A stretch of 64,000 nucleotides of DNA from Lysinibacillus odysseyi 34hs-1 = NBRC 100172 (GTDB lineage: Bacteria > Bacillota > Bacilli > Bacillales_A > Planococcaceae): assembly GCF_001591965.1 (NCBI RefSeq), contig NZ_BCVX01000014.1, positions 62,001-126,000 of the forward strand. Reading direction: 5' to 3'. Below the pieces are notes generated by a model. It had not been told where the DNA came from and did not search any database. It saw only the letters and a program-made list of their open reading frames with translations. Below are positions 17,917 through 25,869 of this stretch, piece by piece (the stretch's first letter is position 1; each line of letters starts with the position of its first letter). The position numbers and the translations under genes were made by a program.

Positions 17917-18828
17917 TTATTGAATGGCCAGCTCGCGGAAGCCTTTTGCCTTTTCCTGATACGTATCCCAAATGCGGTCAAACGCTGCTTTTTCCTCAGG
18001 CAGCATTTCCATCATTGGCATGCGCACATCCAATGTATCAAAGCCGAGCTTTGTCATTGCATACTTGATTGGTGATGGATTTGGCTGTGCAAATAACGCA
18101 CGTACAAGCGGCAGTAGTGCCCGGTGAATTTTTGATGCTAATACATGATTCCCTTGCTCGAATGCCTTGATCATCAGCTGCATATCATTTCCGACTACAT
18201 GTGATGCCACGGAAATGACGCCGGCCCCTCCTATAGCAAGTAACGGCAGTGTCAATCCATCATCTCCGGAGTAGACAAGGAAGTCCTGATCGACATTTTC
18301 AATAACGTCACCCATTTGATCCAAGTTTCCGCTTGCCTCTTTGATGCATGTAATATTCGAAACATCCTTACTTAAGGCGATGGTTGTTTCCGCCATAATA
18401 TTCGCCCCGGTACGGCCCGGTACATTATAAAGCATGACAGGCAGGGAAGTTTCTTTCGCAATCGTTTCGAAGTGGGCATACATCCCCCGCTGGTTTGGCT
18501 TGTTATAATACGGTGTTACAAGCATGATACCGTCTGCACCATTCTTCTCGGCATTATGAGTCATCATGATGGAGTAGGCTGTTTCATTATCCCCGGTTCC
18601 TGCAATGACAGGGATCCGTCCGGCTACCTTCTCCACTGTGAAGCGGACTACCTCGATTTTTTCCTCTGTTGACATGGTTGGATTCTCGGACGTTGTACCA
18701 CATGCAATAATGGCATCCGTTCCGTTATCAATCAAATGATTGATAATACGCTCTAGTTCTGAATAATTAATAGTTCCATCTTTTTTAAACGGCGTAATCA
18801 TCGCCGTCCCAATACGACCTAAATTCAT
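17917..18828 (-). CDS. dapA: 4-hydroxy-tetrahydrodipicolinate synthase
   Basis: Condenses aspartate semialdehyde with pyruvate, the first step of the diaminopimelate/lysine branch and the source of dipicolinate precursor. The Schiff-base lysine K163 is in CIKEASG, the catalytic tyrosine Y134 in LYNVPGRTG, and the threonine pair in ACGTTSE. The frame extends to a GTG at 18837, but AAGGGG lies 8 bases before the ATG at 18828, which also fits the family N-terminus (MNLGRIGTAMITPF). Length 303. It follows asd directly; the aspartokinase gene dapG that lies between them in B. subtilis is absent. Confidence 0.94.
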   Translation of the reverse strand: MNLGRIGTAMITPFKKDGTINYSELERIINHLIDNGTDAIIACGTTSENPTMSTEEKIEVVRFTVEKVAGRIPVIAGTGDNETAYSIMMTHNAEKNGADGIMLVTPYYNKPNQRGMYAHFETIAKETSLPVMLYNVPGRTGANIMAETTIALSKDVSNITCIKEASGNLDQMGDVIENVDQDFLVYSGDDGLTLPLLAIGGAGVISVASHVVGNDMQLMIKAFEQGNHVLASKIHRALLPLVRALFAQPNPSPIKYAMTKLGFDTLDVRMPMMEMLPEEKAAFDRIWDTYQEKAKGFRELAIQ

Positions 18829-18842
18829 ACTCCGCACCCCTT

Positions 18843-19883
18843 TTATAATAAGTCATCCTCAATCATCGCTTCGGCTATTTGAATCGAGTTTAATGCCGCT
18901 CCTTTTAATAAGTTGTCAGCTACAATCCACATATGGAAGCCCTTTGGATTATCTAAATCGCGGCGAATACGGCCTACAAATATTGGATCTTCACCTTCAG
19001 CATAAATCGGCATTGGGTATTCCTGAGCTCTTATATCGTCTTGCAGAACGATGCCGGGTGCCTCTTTAAGGGATGCAAAAATATCTTCTATAGTCGCTTC
19101 CTTTTCAAGTTCAATGTAGACGGATTCTGAGTGTCCCGACACAACAGGTACCCTTACACAAGTTGCTGCAACATGCAGACCCGGAAGCCCCATAATTTTC
19201 TTCGTTTCATTTATCATTTTCATTTCTTCAAATGTATAGCCATTGTCTGTAAATTTATCAATTTGCGGGATAACATTGCGGGCAATCGGGTAATGTTTTT
19301 TATCTGATTTTGCAGGCAGGATACTTGCTTCTACATCCTTTCCTTTTTCCCATTGTGTAGATTGTATTTTTAATTCTTCAATTGCAGCAATACCAGAACC
19401 TGAAACTGCCTGATATGTAGATACCACAACTTTTGTTAAACCGAATTTTTCACGGATTGGTTGGAGTGCTGCTACCATTTGGATTGTGGAACAGTTCGGG
19501 TTCGCAATAATGCCTTTTGGAATCGTTTTTAACACATGACGATTTACTTCCGGTACAACAAGCGGGACTTCAGGGTCCATACGGAAGTGACTTGTATTAT
19601 CAATGACAACCGCTCCCCGCTTCGCTGCTTCCGGAGCAAGAGCTGCTGATACTGATCCTCCAGCTGAGAAGAGAGCTATATCTATACCTTCAAAACTTTC
19701 GGGTGTAGCTTCTTCAATTGTATATGTTTGGCCATTAAATTCGATCGGCTTGCCGGCTGATCGTGCAGATGCTAAAAATTTAATAGATTTAATGGGGAAA
19801 TTACGTTTGATTAAATGTTCCATCATTTTTGAGCCGACTGCGCCTGTTGCTCCGACGACAGCGACATTATAGTGTTTTGTCAT
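18843..19883 (-). CDS. asd: Aspartate-semialdehyde dehydrogenase
   Basis: A 346-residue NADP-dependent enzyme that reduces aspartyl phosphate to the semialdehyde. It shows the N-terminal GATGAVG nucleotide motif (residues 11-17), the nucleophile C131 in NPNCSTIQ and the catalytic His in VSGHSESVY. It has its own predicted promoter just upstream (19927-19955) and is followed by dapA 14 bases later, so the two steps leading to dihydrodipicolinate are co-expressed. In B. subtilis the dipicolinate genes precede asd in the same order. Confidence 0.95.
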   Translation of the reverse strand: MTKHYNVAVVGATGAVGSKMMEHLIKRNFPIKSIKFLASARSAGKPIEFNGQTYTIEEATPESFEGIDIALFSAGGSVSAALAPEAAKRGAVVIDNTSHFRMDPEVPLVVPEVNRHVLKTIPKGIIANPNCSTIQMVAALQPIREKFGLTKVVVSTYQAVSGSGIAAIEELKIQSTQWEKGKDVEASILPAKSDKKHYPIARNVIPQIDKFTDNGYTFEEMKMINETKKIMGLPGLHVAATCVRVPVVSGHSESVYIELEKEATIEDIFASLKEAPGIVLQDDIRAQEYPMPIYAEGEDPIFVGRIRRDLDNPKGFHMWIVADNLLKGAALNSIQIAEAMIEDDLL

Positions 19884-19926
19884 TGTCTCATCTCTCCTAA
19901 AAAAAACTAGTTACATAATGTTGCAT

Positions 19927-19955
19927 ATTGTATCACAAATCAAGAATATTGTGTA
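19927..19955 (-). promoter_or_regulatory. Probable sigma-A promoter of asd-dapA
   Basis: Minus strand TACACA, 17-base spacer, TACAAT, in the 83-base gap after dpaB. It gives asd-dapA vegetative expression independent of the sporulation genes upstream. An AGGAGAG ribosome site precedes the asd ATG. Confidence 0.55.
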
Positions 19956-19966
19956 TGGTTATTTGA

Positions 19967-20557
19967 CTATTTCAAAAACTGTATAAAAATCGGCTGATAT
20001 TGTTTTTTATAAGTAATTGCATGATGAACAGTTTCTACCATTTTGCTGAAATCTGCAATCATAGAAGTCGGTTTGTTAATAGGATCATCTTGCCCAAACG
20101 GTATAAAGTATACATTTTTTGCATTTAAAAGTTTCATGATATTCATTCCATTTAATCCAAGTGCATCATTTGTGGAAATTCCGAGAACCACTGGACTTCC
20201 ATTACGCAACGTTGCTTTTGCAGCCATAAGTACCGGTGAATCCGTTGCTGCATTGGCAAACTTACTAATGGAATTCCCCGTCATAGGTGCGATAATCATA
20301 CAATCCAGCGGCTTGCTCGGTCCAAGCGGTTCTGCTTCTGCCATCGAGGAGATTACCTTTTCCCCTGCAAGTTTCTCAATTTCTTCAATCCATTGTGCTC
20401 CCGTACCAAAACGTGTTGCCGCATGCAAAACGGATGGTGTGACAATTGGTACGACGATTGCCCCAGCATCTGTTAAGTTTTTGATTTTCGGAACGACATC
20501 TTCATAAGTGCAATGGGAGGCAGTGATGCCCAACCCAATACGTTTCCCCTCTAACAT
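19967..20557 (-). CDS. dpaB: Dipicolinate synthase subunit B (flavoprotein-like)
   Basis: A 196-residue subunit of the enzyme that oxidises dihydrodipicolinate to dipicolinic acid, the calcium chelator of the spore core. It has the flavodoxin-like start KRIGLGITASHCTYEDV and the flavoprotein-family segment IIAPMTGNSISKFANAATD. It overlaps the end of dpaA by 7 bases, so the subunits are translationally coupled. Length is usual. Confidence 0.94.
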   Translation of the reverse strand: MLEGKRIGLGITASHCTYEDVVPKIKNLTDAGAIVVPIVTPSVLHAATRFGTGAQWIEEIEKLAGEKVISSMAEAEPLGPSKPLDCMIIAPMTGNSISKFANAATDSPVLMAAKATLRNGSPVVLGISTNDALGLNGMNIMKLLNAKNVYFIPFGQDDPINKPTSMIADFSKMVETVHHAITYKKQYQPIFIQFLK

Positions 20558-21315
20558 TCACACCCCTCCATAATTGAGTCATAAAGAAGATTGGCAGCAT
20601 CTTCTGCAAAGTATTTCCCAGGCAATGCAAGTAACGGTATATAATCCTGCCGGGTCACAAAATAACAGCATCCTGGTGCCGAAGCAAGATCATAAATCGG
20701 CATTTTAATGACATCGCTGAATGGCTGCGTCAACCATTGAGCCGGTATCGTATTTATAAGTGCAGTGGCATCCTTTATATATTCGGGCTGTAAACAAATC
20801 GTATCATACCCAAGAAGCTCCGCTTCAAGGCGTTGAGGGCGGGAACGTACGGCAATCGTCACGTTAGCATGCAAGCCGGTTAAAGCTTGCGCCAGCAGTT
20901 TCGCAACCCGGCCGAATCCAGTAACTATAAAATGCTTCCCGCGCATTGTCCATTCTTTTTGATACCAGTAAGAAATGAAGCTCTCAGCAGTTAGAGCGGC
21001 ATTCTTCCATATGAACGATTCATTTTCCAAATATTGAATAACTCTTTCATTTTTCAACATGGCCCGCCACTCGTCCGTCAATCTCCCTGCGTAAAACTTT
21101 ACATGCTTCGTTCCAAGCAACAGCGGGACTTCGATCTCCAGCGGCTGTATAGGCATAACAATGTGGTCTGGGCCAAAATCAAGAACAGTAGCATTTACCC
21201 CAGTATCCCAAGCTGTCGCGTTTTTATAGAAGACGGTACGGTGAGGGGCCGAAATCATTTTCGCCAGCTCCTTCATCCTTGCGTCTCCGCCGATTACCAG
21301 CCAGCGCTCCGTCAT
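20551..21315 (-). CDS. dpaA: Dipicolinate synthase subunit A, short divergent form
   Basis: A 254-residue protein, about 40 residues shorter than B. subtilis SpoVFA (297). Recognisable parts are the N-terminal IGGDAR motif, the Rossmann glycine motif GFGRVAKLLAQAL (residues 133-145), NTIPA and DLASAPG. The frame is continuous, so the difference looks like divergence and not a frameshift; the variable region lies before the Rossmann domain and at the C-terminus. The partner dpaB overlaps it. The start overlaps the ymxH stop by 4 bases (ATGA). Confidence 0.88.
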   Translation of the reverse strand: MTERWLVIGGDARMKELAKMISAPHRTVFYKNATAWDTGVNATVLDFGPDHIVMPIQPLEIEVPLLLGTKHVKFYAGRLTDEWRAMLKNERVIQYLENESFIWKNAALTAESFISYWYQKEWTMRGKHFIVTGFGRVAKLLAQALTGLHANVTIAVRSRPQRLEAELLGYDTICLQPEYIKDATALINTIPAQWLTQPFSDVIKMPIYDLASAPGCCYFVTRQDYIPLLALPGKYFAEDAANLLYDSIMEGCEC

Positions 21316-21575
21316 GACCGATCATGCTTTTTTGTATGAATTTTTTGAAACAGGATGCGGTCTTCACCAATTAATAAAATCTCCTCCCATGGTATAAAAC
21401 CATGTTCTTGCTTCTTTTTGAGAAATGGCAAACTAACAGGAGCGGCTAATTCAAAGCCATGAATTTTTCCTGTTTTTACATCAAATAAACACTCCGACTC
21501 CGATAGAAAGCCGTATCTCATGCCGTTTTCCATTTCAATCAATTCTTTTTCCGCAAGCTCAGATAATCGCATCAT
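21312..21575 (-). CDS. ymxH: YlmC/YmxH family PRC-barrel sporulation protein
   Basis: A small beta-barrel protein of 87 residues from the ATG at 21575 (21572 is also possible). The frame runs on to 21662, but a GGGAGGAGGG ribosome site and the family start MRLSELAEKELIEMENG place the start here. The core GFLSESECLFDVKTGKIHG and WEEILLIGEDRILF is typical of YmxH/YlmC. It lies directly before dpaA in Bacillales; molecular function is not established. A sigma-K-like promoter lies 28 bases upstream. Confidence 0.85.
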   Translation of the reverse strand: MMRLSELAEKELIEMENGMRYGFLSESECLFDVKTGKIHGFELAAPVSLPFLKKKQEHGFIPWEEILLIGEDRILFQKIHTKKHDRS

Positions 21576-21602
21576 TTCCCTCCTCCCAAGCGAGCTTACC
21601 AT

Positions 21603-21629
21603 TACTATATGCATGCAATTTCCCATTGT
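21603..21629 (-). promoter_or_regulatory. Sigma-K-like promoter of ymxH-dpaA-dpaB
   Basis: Minus strand CATATAGTA matches the sigma-K -10 pattern CATAnnnTA exactly, with an AC dinucleotide 16 bases upstream as the -35. B. subtilis spoVF is transcribed by mother-cell sigma-K, so the match is functionally sensible. Confidence 0.6.
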
Positions 21630-21675
21630 GTGACCACAAGCATAATTCTTTTTGCTAGACATAGATTAAACCATC

Positions 21676-21704
21676 TGTATATACTGTGTATACACAGTTA
21701 TAAT
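21676..21704 (+). promoter_or_regulatory. Promoter of the GntR/ABC cassette
   Basis: Plus strand TGTATA, 17-base spacer, TATAAT (perfect -10). The spacer is filled by a 16-bp palindrome (21683-21698). It is followed by AGGAGGGG and a TTG start at 21724. Confidence 0.75.
21683..21698. promoter_or_regulatory. 16-bp perfect palindrome, probable GntR operator
   Basis: ACTGTGTATACACAGT reads the same on both strands and occupies the whole region between the -35 and -10 boxes. A dimer of the adjacent GntR protein bound here would exclude RNA polymerase. This is a typical autoregulated YtrA-type layout. Confidence 0.75.
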
Positions 21705-21723
21705 TCTATTAGGAGGGGACAGT

Positions 21724-22098
21724 TTGATCATCAAATTAAGCAATGCGAGTGATAAACCGATTTATGAACAAATCACCGAGCAGATGAAACAGGCAATCTT
21801 AAGCGGTTCCCTTCTGCCTGGAGATGCGCTTCCTTCGATTCGTATGCTCGCAAAGGAACTAAAAATCAGCGTCATGACAACAAAGCGCGCGTATTCCGAT
21901 CTCGAACGGGATGGTTTTATTGAAACAGTGGCAGGCAAGGGAAGCTTTGTTGCAGAGCGCAATCAGGATTTTTTACGCGAGGCACTGATCCGCCAGATCG
22001 AAGAGCATCTTGTTAAATCGATACAGCTTGCCAAAACAGCAAATATGGCAAAGAAAGAGCTGCTTGAGCTTTTCACATTATTATTAGAGGAGGAATAA
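21724..22098 (+). CDS. Short GntR-family (YtrA subfamily) repressor of the ABC cassette
   Basis: A 124-residue regulator: winged helix at residues 10-75 (PIYEQITEQMKQAILSGSL, then RMLAKELKISVMTTKRAYSD) and only a short helical tail (residues 80-124) in place of a ligand-binding domain, the hallmark of the YtrA subfamily. It starts at TTG with AGGAGGGG upstream. Such regulators usually repress the ABC genes directly behind them and are relieved by cell-envelope stress or antibiotics, which is family knowledge and not shown here. It ends 2 bases before the first ATPase gene. Confidence 0.92.
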   Translation: MIIKLSNASDKPIYEQITEQMKQAILSGSLLPGDALPSIRMLAKELKISVMTTKRAYSDLERDGFIETVAGKGSFVAERNQDFLREALIRQIEEHLVKSIQLAKTANMAKKELLELFTLLLEEE

Positions 22099-22100
22099 AA

Positions 22101-22943
22101 ATGCCAGCCATTTCTATTCGAAATCTACAAAAATCATTTCCTGCCTTTACTTTAAAAAATGTATCCTTTGACGTACAAAAGGGTACGATTATGGGATTTA
22201 TAGGAGAAAATGGAGCCGGAAAGTCTACAACGATCAAATGTATTTTAAATGTGCTGAAGAAAGACAGCGGTCTCATTAAGATTTTCGGCTATGACCATAC
22301 GAAAGAGGAGATGCAGATCAAAGAGGAGATAGGCGTTGTATATGATGATCTTCCTTTTCCTGAAACGCTGACAGGGAGCGAAATAGAAAAATTCATGAGC
22401 AGACTTTATAAAAATTGGGATGAGCCGCTATTTTACCAGTTGCTAAAACAATTCAAAATTAATCCTGCCAAGAAGGTAAAAGAGCTTTCACGGGGCATGA
22501 AAATGAAGCTTTCTATCGCCATTGCCCTCGCCCATCATCCAAAGCTGTTAATTTTGGATGAACCGACAAGCGGACTTGACCCGATTGTCAGGGATGAAAT
22601 TCTTGATTTGTTTTTGCATTTTATGGAGGAGGAAGAGCACACTATTTTATTTTCGTCCCATATTACAAGCGATTTGGAGAAGATAGCTGATTCTATTACA
22701 TTCATACATGAGGGAGAGATTGTGTTTAGCGAAAGCAAAGACGTCCTTCTATATGAATACGCTATATGGAAAGGCTCTCAACAGGAGCTAAAAGACCTGC
22801 CGGAAGACGCTATTGTCCGTATGCGACAAGGCATCTATGGTGTAGAGGCGCTTGTCCGGAAAAACCGTATCCATTCTATCTTTCCGACAACGAGGCCGAC
22901 AATAGAGGAATTAATGGTGTTTTTAACAAAGGGGGACATATAA
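22101..22943 (+). CDS. ABC transporter ATPase, first of two paralogues
   Basis: A 280-residue ATPase with Walker A GENGAGKST, signature LSRGMKMKL, Walker B LLILDEPTSGLDP and H-loop SSHIT, of the class that pairs with ABC-2 permeases (CcmA/YtrB-like). Its C-terminal extension of about 70 residues (from IWKGSQQELK) is shared with the second ATPase of the cassette, and the two are clearly related along their length. It overlaps the following permease start by one base (TAATG). Confidence 0.93.
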   Translation: MPAISIRNLQKSFPAFTLKNVSFDVQKGTIMGFIGENGAGKSTTIKCILNVLKKDSGLIKIFGYDHTKEEMQIKEEIGVVYDDLPFPETLTGSEIEKFMSRLYKNWDEPLFYQLLKQFKINPAKKVKELSRGMKMKLSIAIALAHHPKLLILDEPTSGLDPIVRDEILDLFLHFMEEEEHTILFSSHITSDLEKIADSITFIHEGEIVFSESKDVLLYEYAIWKGSQQELKDLPEDAIVRMRQGIYGVEALVRKNRIHSIFPTTRPTIEELMVFLTKGDI

Positions 22944-23578
22944 TGACTGCTCTGATTATGAAAGATTTATACGCTATTAAAGGACAGATGAAGTCAGCTA
23001 TCTATCTATTATTGTTCTTTATGGTGTTGGCTTTCTTCTTTGATATGGGGCCAATTGTTGTGATGTTTGCTGTATTGTTTGGTTCTTTGCAGGTAATGAC
23101 ATCTTTTGCCTTCGATGAAATGAGCAAATGGGATAAATACGGGCTGACCCTACCTGTCTCACGCAGAAAAATCATTGCAAGTAAATATGTATTGAGTCTG
23201 CTTTTAACAATTGGCAGTGCCGTTAGTCTTACGCCGATTATTTTGCTGTTTAACCTCTTTTTTAGAAGCTTTTCAACAGATGAGTTGTTTTCAATGCTTT
23301 GTGTAATAAGTGCTGCTGCGTTGCTGATGCTATCTGTGTCTATTCCTATATTTCTAAAGTTCGGTACACAAAAAGGAAGGTTCTTTCTCTTTGCAGTCAT
23401 CTTTATCCCTGTGTTTTTTACGAGCTTTATTTCAGAAAACGTGGCACGCTTTTCCATCTCCCTGCCTTCTGTGCAGACTTTGAAGCTATTGGCATACGGG
23501 GCACCTTTTTTCATGCTGCTTCCGCTGATGCTTTCCTATCTTCTATCTATAAAAATTTACGCAAACAAAGAATTTTAA
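22943..23578 (+). CDS. ABC-2 type permease, first
   Basis: A 211-residue membrane protein with about six helices. The start is the ATG at 22943, overlapping the ATPase stop; an open frame back to 22766 is only a shadow inside the ATPase gene. After the first two helices it carries WDKYGLTLPVSRRKIIASKY, a block typical of small ABC-2 permeases and repeated in looser form in the two permeases further on. It probably pairs with the first ATPase. Confidence 0.88.
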   Translation: MTALIMKDLYAIKGQMKSAIYLLLFFMVLAFFFDMGPIVVMFAVLFGSLQVMTSFAFDEMSKWDKYGLTLPVSRRKIIASKYVLSLLLTIGSAVSLTPIILLFNLFFRSFSTDELFSMLCVISAAALLMLSVSIPIFLKFGTQKGRFFLFAVIFIPVFFTSFISENVARFSISLPSVQTLKLLAYGAPFFMLLPLMLSYLLSIKIYANKEF

Positions 23579-23597
23579 CGTAAGTGGAGGTGTGATT

Positions 23598-24437
23598 ATG
23601 AACGTATTAGAAGTTAAAAATTTGTCCAAAAAGATAGGAAAGTTTGAGCTGCAAAATATCTCATTTGAACTGCAGCAAGGAACAGTGATGGGTCTTATAG
23701 GGCAAAACGGTGCCGGTAAATCTTCTATCATTCGCTGCATTCTGAATTTACTTAAGAAAACGAGCGGTGAAATTACTATTTTCAGTAAGGATCATGTTCA
23801 ATTTGAAACCGAAATCCGGGAAGATCTCGGTATTGTATTCGATGAGCTGCATATACCGGAGCAGCTGACAGCAATTGATTTGGACGGAATTTATAAAAGG
23901 GTATATGGGCGTTGGGACAGCGAATTTTTCTTCTCCCAGCTGGAGCGCTTTGATGTGCCAAAATACGATAAAGTGAAGACTATGTCCCGCGGGATGAAAA
24001 TGAAGCTCGCTATCCTTCTTGCCCTTTCCCACCATCCAAAACTGCTCCTTTTGGATGAGCCGACAAGCGGTCTCGATCCAGTCGTCCGAGATGAAATGCT
24101 CGATGTACTACTTCACTTTATGGAAGATGAAACGCATTCAATCCTATTTTCTTCCCACATTACAAATGACTTGGAGAAAATCGCTGATACTATTACGTTC
24201 ATTCATAAGGGTGAGGTACTGTTTACCGAAACAAAGGACTCACTCCTTTACGATTACGGTTTATGGAAAGGGAGCAATGAGCAGGCAACGGAAATTCCTA
24301 CACACGCTATCGTCGGAAAGCGTCCCAGCGCATTTGGAACTGAGCTTCTGGTGAAGCGGGAATACGTTAGTCCCGCTTTTTCTCTTGAAAAACCGACAAT
24401 TGAAGAAATTATGGTGTTTCATGTGAAGGGAGGATGA
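23598..24437 (+). CDS. ABC transporter ATPase, second paralogue
   Basis: A 279-residue ATPase, paralogous to the first: Walker A GQNGAGKSS, signature MSRGMKMKL, Walker B LLLLDEPTSGLDP, H-loop SSHIT, and the same C-terminal extension (LWKGSNEQ and KPTIEEIMVF). ATG at 23598 lies 7 bases after GGAGG; a GTG at 23592 is less well spaced. The duplication of ATPase plus permease suggests that two half-transporters arose by tandem duplication within the cassette. Confidence 0.93.
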   Translation: MNVLEVKNLSKKIGKFELQNISFELQQGTVMGLIGQNGAGKSSIIRCILNLLKKTSGEITIFSKDHVQFETEIREDLGIVFDELHIPEQLTAIDLDGIYKRVYGRWDSEFFFSQLERFDVPKYDKVKTMSRGMKMKLAILLALSHHPKLLLLDEPTSGLDPVVRDEMLDVLLHFMEDETHSILFSSHITNDLEKIADTITFIHKGEVLFTETKDSLLYDYGLWKGSNEQATEIPTHAIVGKRPSAFGTELLVKREYVSPAFSLEKPTIEEIMVFHVKGG

Positions 24438-24440
24438 GGT

Positions 24441-25067
24441 ATGCGCAATATGCTTTTACAATATTACTTTCGCAATATGGGTCCACTGCTCTTCCTCATC
24501 CCTGTAGCCGTATTTTTTTACATAGGCATTTCCCTGTTATTTGAACAATCTTCCGTTGCATTTAGCAGCGGATTGATCGCATCGGTCATTATGATTACAC
24601 TAAAGTTTTTGCAGCTTTCTAAAGACAATGAAAAGATGTTTTCTGTCATGCCGATTCCTAAACATGAACTAGTGCAAACGAAATTTATCTTTTTGGCCCG
24701 CGTTACAGCTATTTATGGAACCTTGTTTTTTACACTATATCTTTTCATGAGCCGCATAGAGGAAGGTTGGACGTGGAAAGGTTGGATGTCAGCAGCCGGG
24801 ATAGCCTTGTTTCTTTCCCTTTTGATTATTAACCTGCTCCTATTGATTGACCACCTGCCGAATCAAAAGGCTGCCTCTGGTCTAATGCTATTACTTCTCT
24901 TCGCGCTTATATATGCTCTTTGGATGTTGCCTTTGTATACTTCGCGAGCAGGAGACATCGTTTTGAACGGAAGTATACTTGCAATAGCATCTGGTACCAT
25001 TTGTCTCATCACATGGCTAAATTACAGAGTAGTCATTTATTTTGTTACGAAATTCGATATGTCATAG
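24441..25067 (+). CDS. ABC-2 type permease-like membrane protein, second
   Basis: A 208-residue protein with six predicted helices. It begins with MRNMLLQYYFRNMGP, a short cytoplasmic start before the first helix. The segment KMFSVMPIPKHELVQTKFIF matches the LPVSRRKIIASKY block of the first permease in position and pattern. It starts 3 bases after the second ATPase with AAGGGAGG upstream. No homologue name can be given from the sequence alone. Confidence 0.83.
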   Translation: MRNMLLQYYFRNMGPLLFLIPVAVFFYIGISLLFEQSSVAFSSGLIASVIMITLKFLQLSKDNEKMFSVMPIPKHELVQTKFIFLARVTAIYGTLFFTLYLFMSRIEEGWTWKGWMSAAGIALFLSLLIINLLLLIDHLPNQKAASGLMLLLLFALIYALWMLPLYTSRAGDIVLNGSILAIASGTICLITWLNYRVVIYFVTKFDMS

Positions 25068-25078
25068 GAGGAAGAGAA

Positions 25079-25702
25079 ATGAAAGCCCTGCTCTATCTGC
25101 AACTAAAAAACAATGGTAAATCGATGCTGCTCGTTTTATCTATCGCATTCGTTATCAGCCTATTTTCCATCCGAAATGAGAATACAATGCCAGCCGTTAT
25201 CTATGCTCTTATCTTTACTACAAGCTCTTTTCGCCATATGTCCTTACTAAAAGAACAAAAGATGCGCTATTTCATTCATTCGTTTCCTGTATCAAGGCAG
25301 GATATCGTCACAGCTATATACACATCTGTATTCATCCATATTATTATGATTTATGCTGTTCTTCTTCCTGCCCAAATTTACACGGAGCTTCAGCGGACAG
25401 AAGGAGATCATTTCCTCGTTCCTTTTGCAGGTTTTTTTGCTGTTAGTATTGCGAGTGCGGCTATAGAAATTTATTTAAATTTCTATGGCAAGCATTTTGA
25501 AGAGAGCATGACTGATTCCCTGCTCGGCTTGTTTGCCGCCCTATTTTTGATCCTTTTTCCACATTTCGGTTTGCTTTTGATATGGGATCACGAACCGTCT
25601 TTCTACTGGCGTCTGCTCGTTTTTCCAATAATCAGTATCATACTCTTTTATTTCTCACTCAAAAAGTCCATTCGGCTTTATGAAACAAAGGAGGTTATTT
25701 GA
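25079..25702 (+). CDS. ABC-2 type permease-like membrane protein, third
   Basis: A 207-residue protein with about six helices. The ATG at 25079 has AGGAGG 6 bases upstream, and the open frame before it is a shadow in the second permease gene. It contains KMRYFIHSFPVSRQDIVTAI, again the P-V-S-R-type block. With the second permease it could form a heteromeric membrane domain for the second ATPase. The stop overlaps the next start (TGATG). Confidence 0.83.
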   Translation: MKALLYLQLKNNGKSMLLVLSIAFVISLFSIRNENTMPAVIYALIFTTSSFRHMSLLKEQKMRYFIHSFPVSRQDIVTAIYTSVFIHIIMIYAVLLPAQIYTELQRTEGDHFLVPFAGFFAVSIASAAIEIYLNFYGKHFEESMTDSLLGLFAALFLILFPHFGLLLIWDHEPSFYWRLLVFPIISIILFYFSLKKSIRLYETKEVI

Positions 25703-25869
25703 TGAAAGCAATGTTTTGGATGGCTGCGCTTATGCAGTTCGTTGTCTTAATGAATGTAACGGTTTTTAACGGGAATTGGGGTGGCATTATGATGTGGCTG
25801 ACAACCTTACTGTTTCTTGGAATATGCACCATTTATGCTTCGGAAACTATAAAAAGGAGACAAAAATAA
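25702..25869 (+). CDS. 55-residue membrane protein closing the cassette
   Basis: Begins at the ATG that overlaps the preceding stop by one base, with AAAGGAGG 8 bases upstream, and ends at TAA 25869. It has two hydrophobic helices (about residues 4-22 and 28-46) around an N-G-N-W-G-G turn and a basic tail (KRRQK). Coupled translation and a terminator immediately after it support a real gene. Function is unknown; it may be a small accessory subunit of the transporter. Confidence 0.78.
   Translation: MKAMFWMAALMQFVVLMNVTVFNGNWGGIMMWLTTLLFLGICTIYASETIKRRQK

Noticed and set aside
22766-22942. N-terminal extension of the first permease
   Set aside because: It overlaps the ATPase gene in another frame; the ATG at 22943 has a ribosome site and gives the expected membrane-protein start.
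24920-25078. N-terminal extension of the third permease
   Set aside because: Out-of-frame reading of the second permease gene; AGGAGG marks the ATG at 25079.
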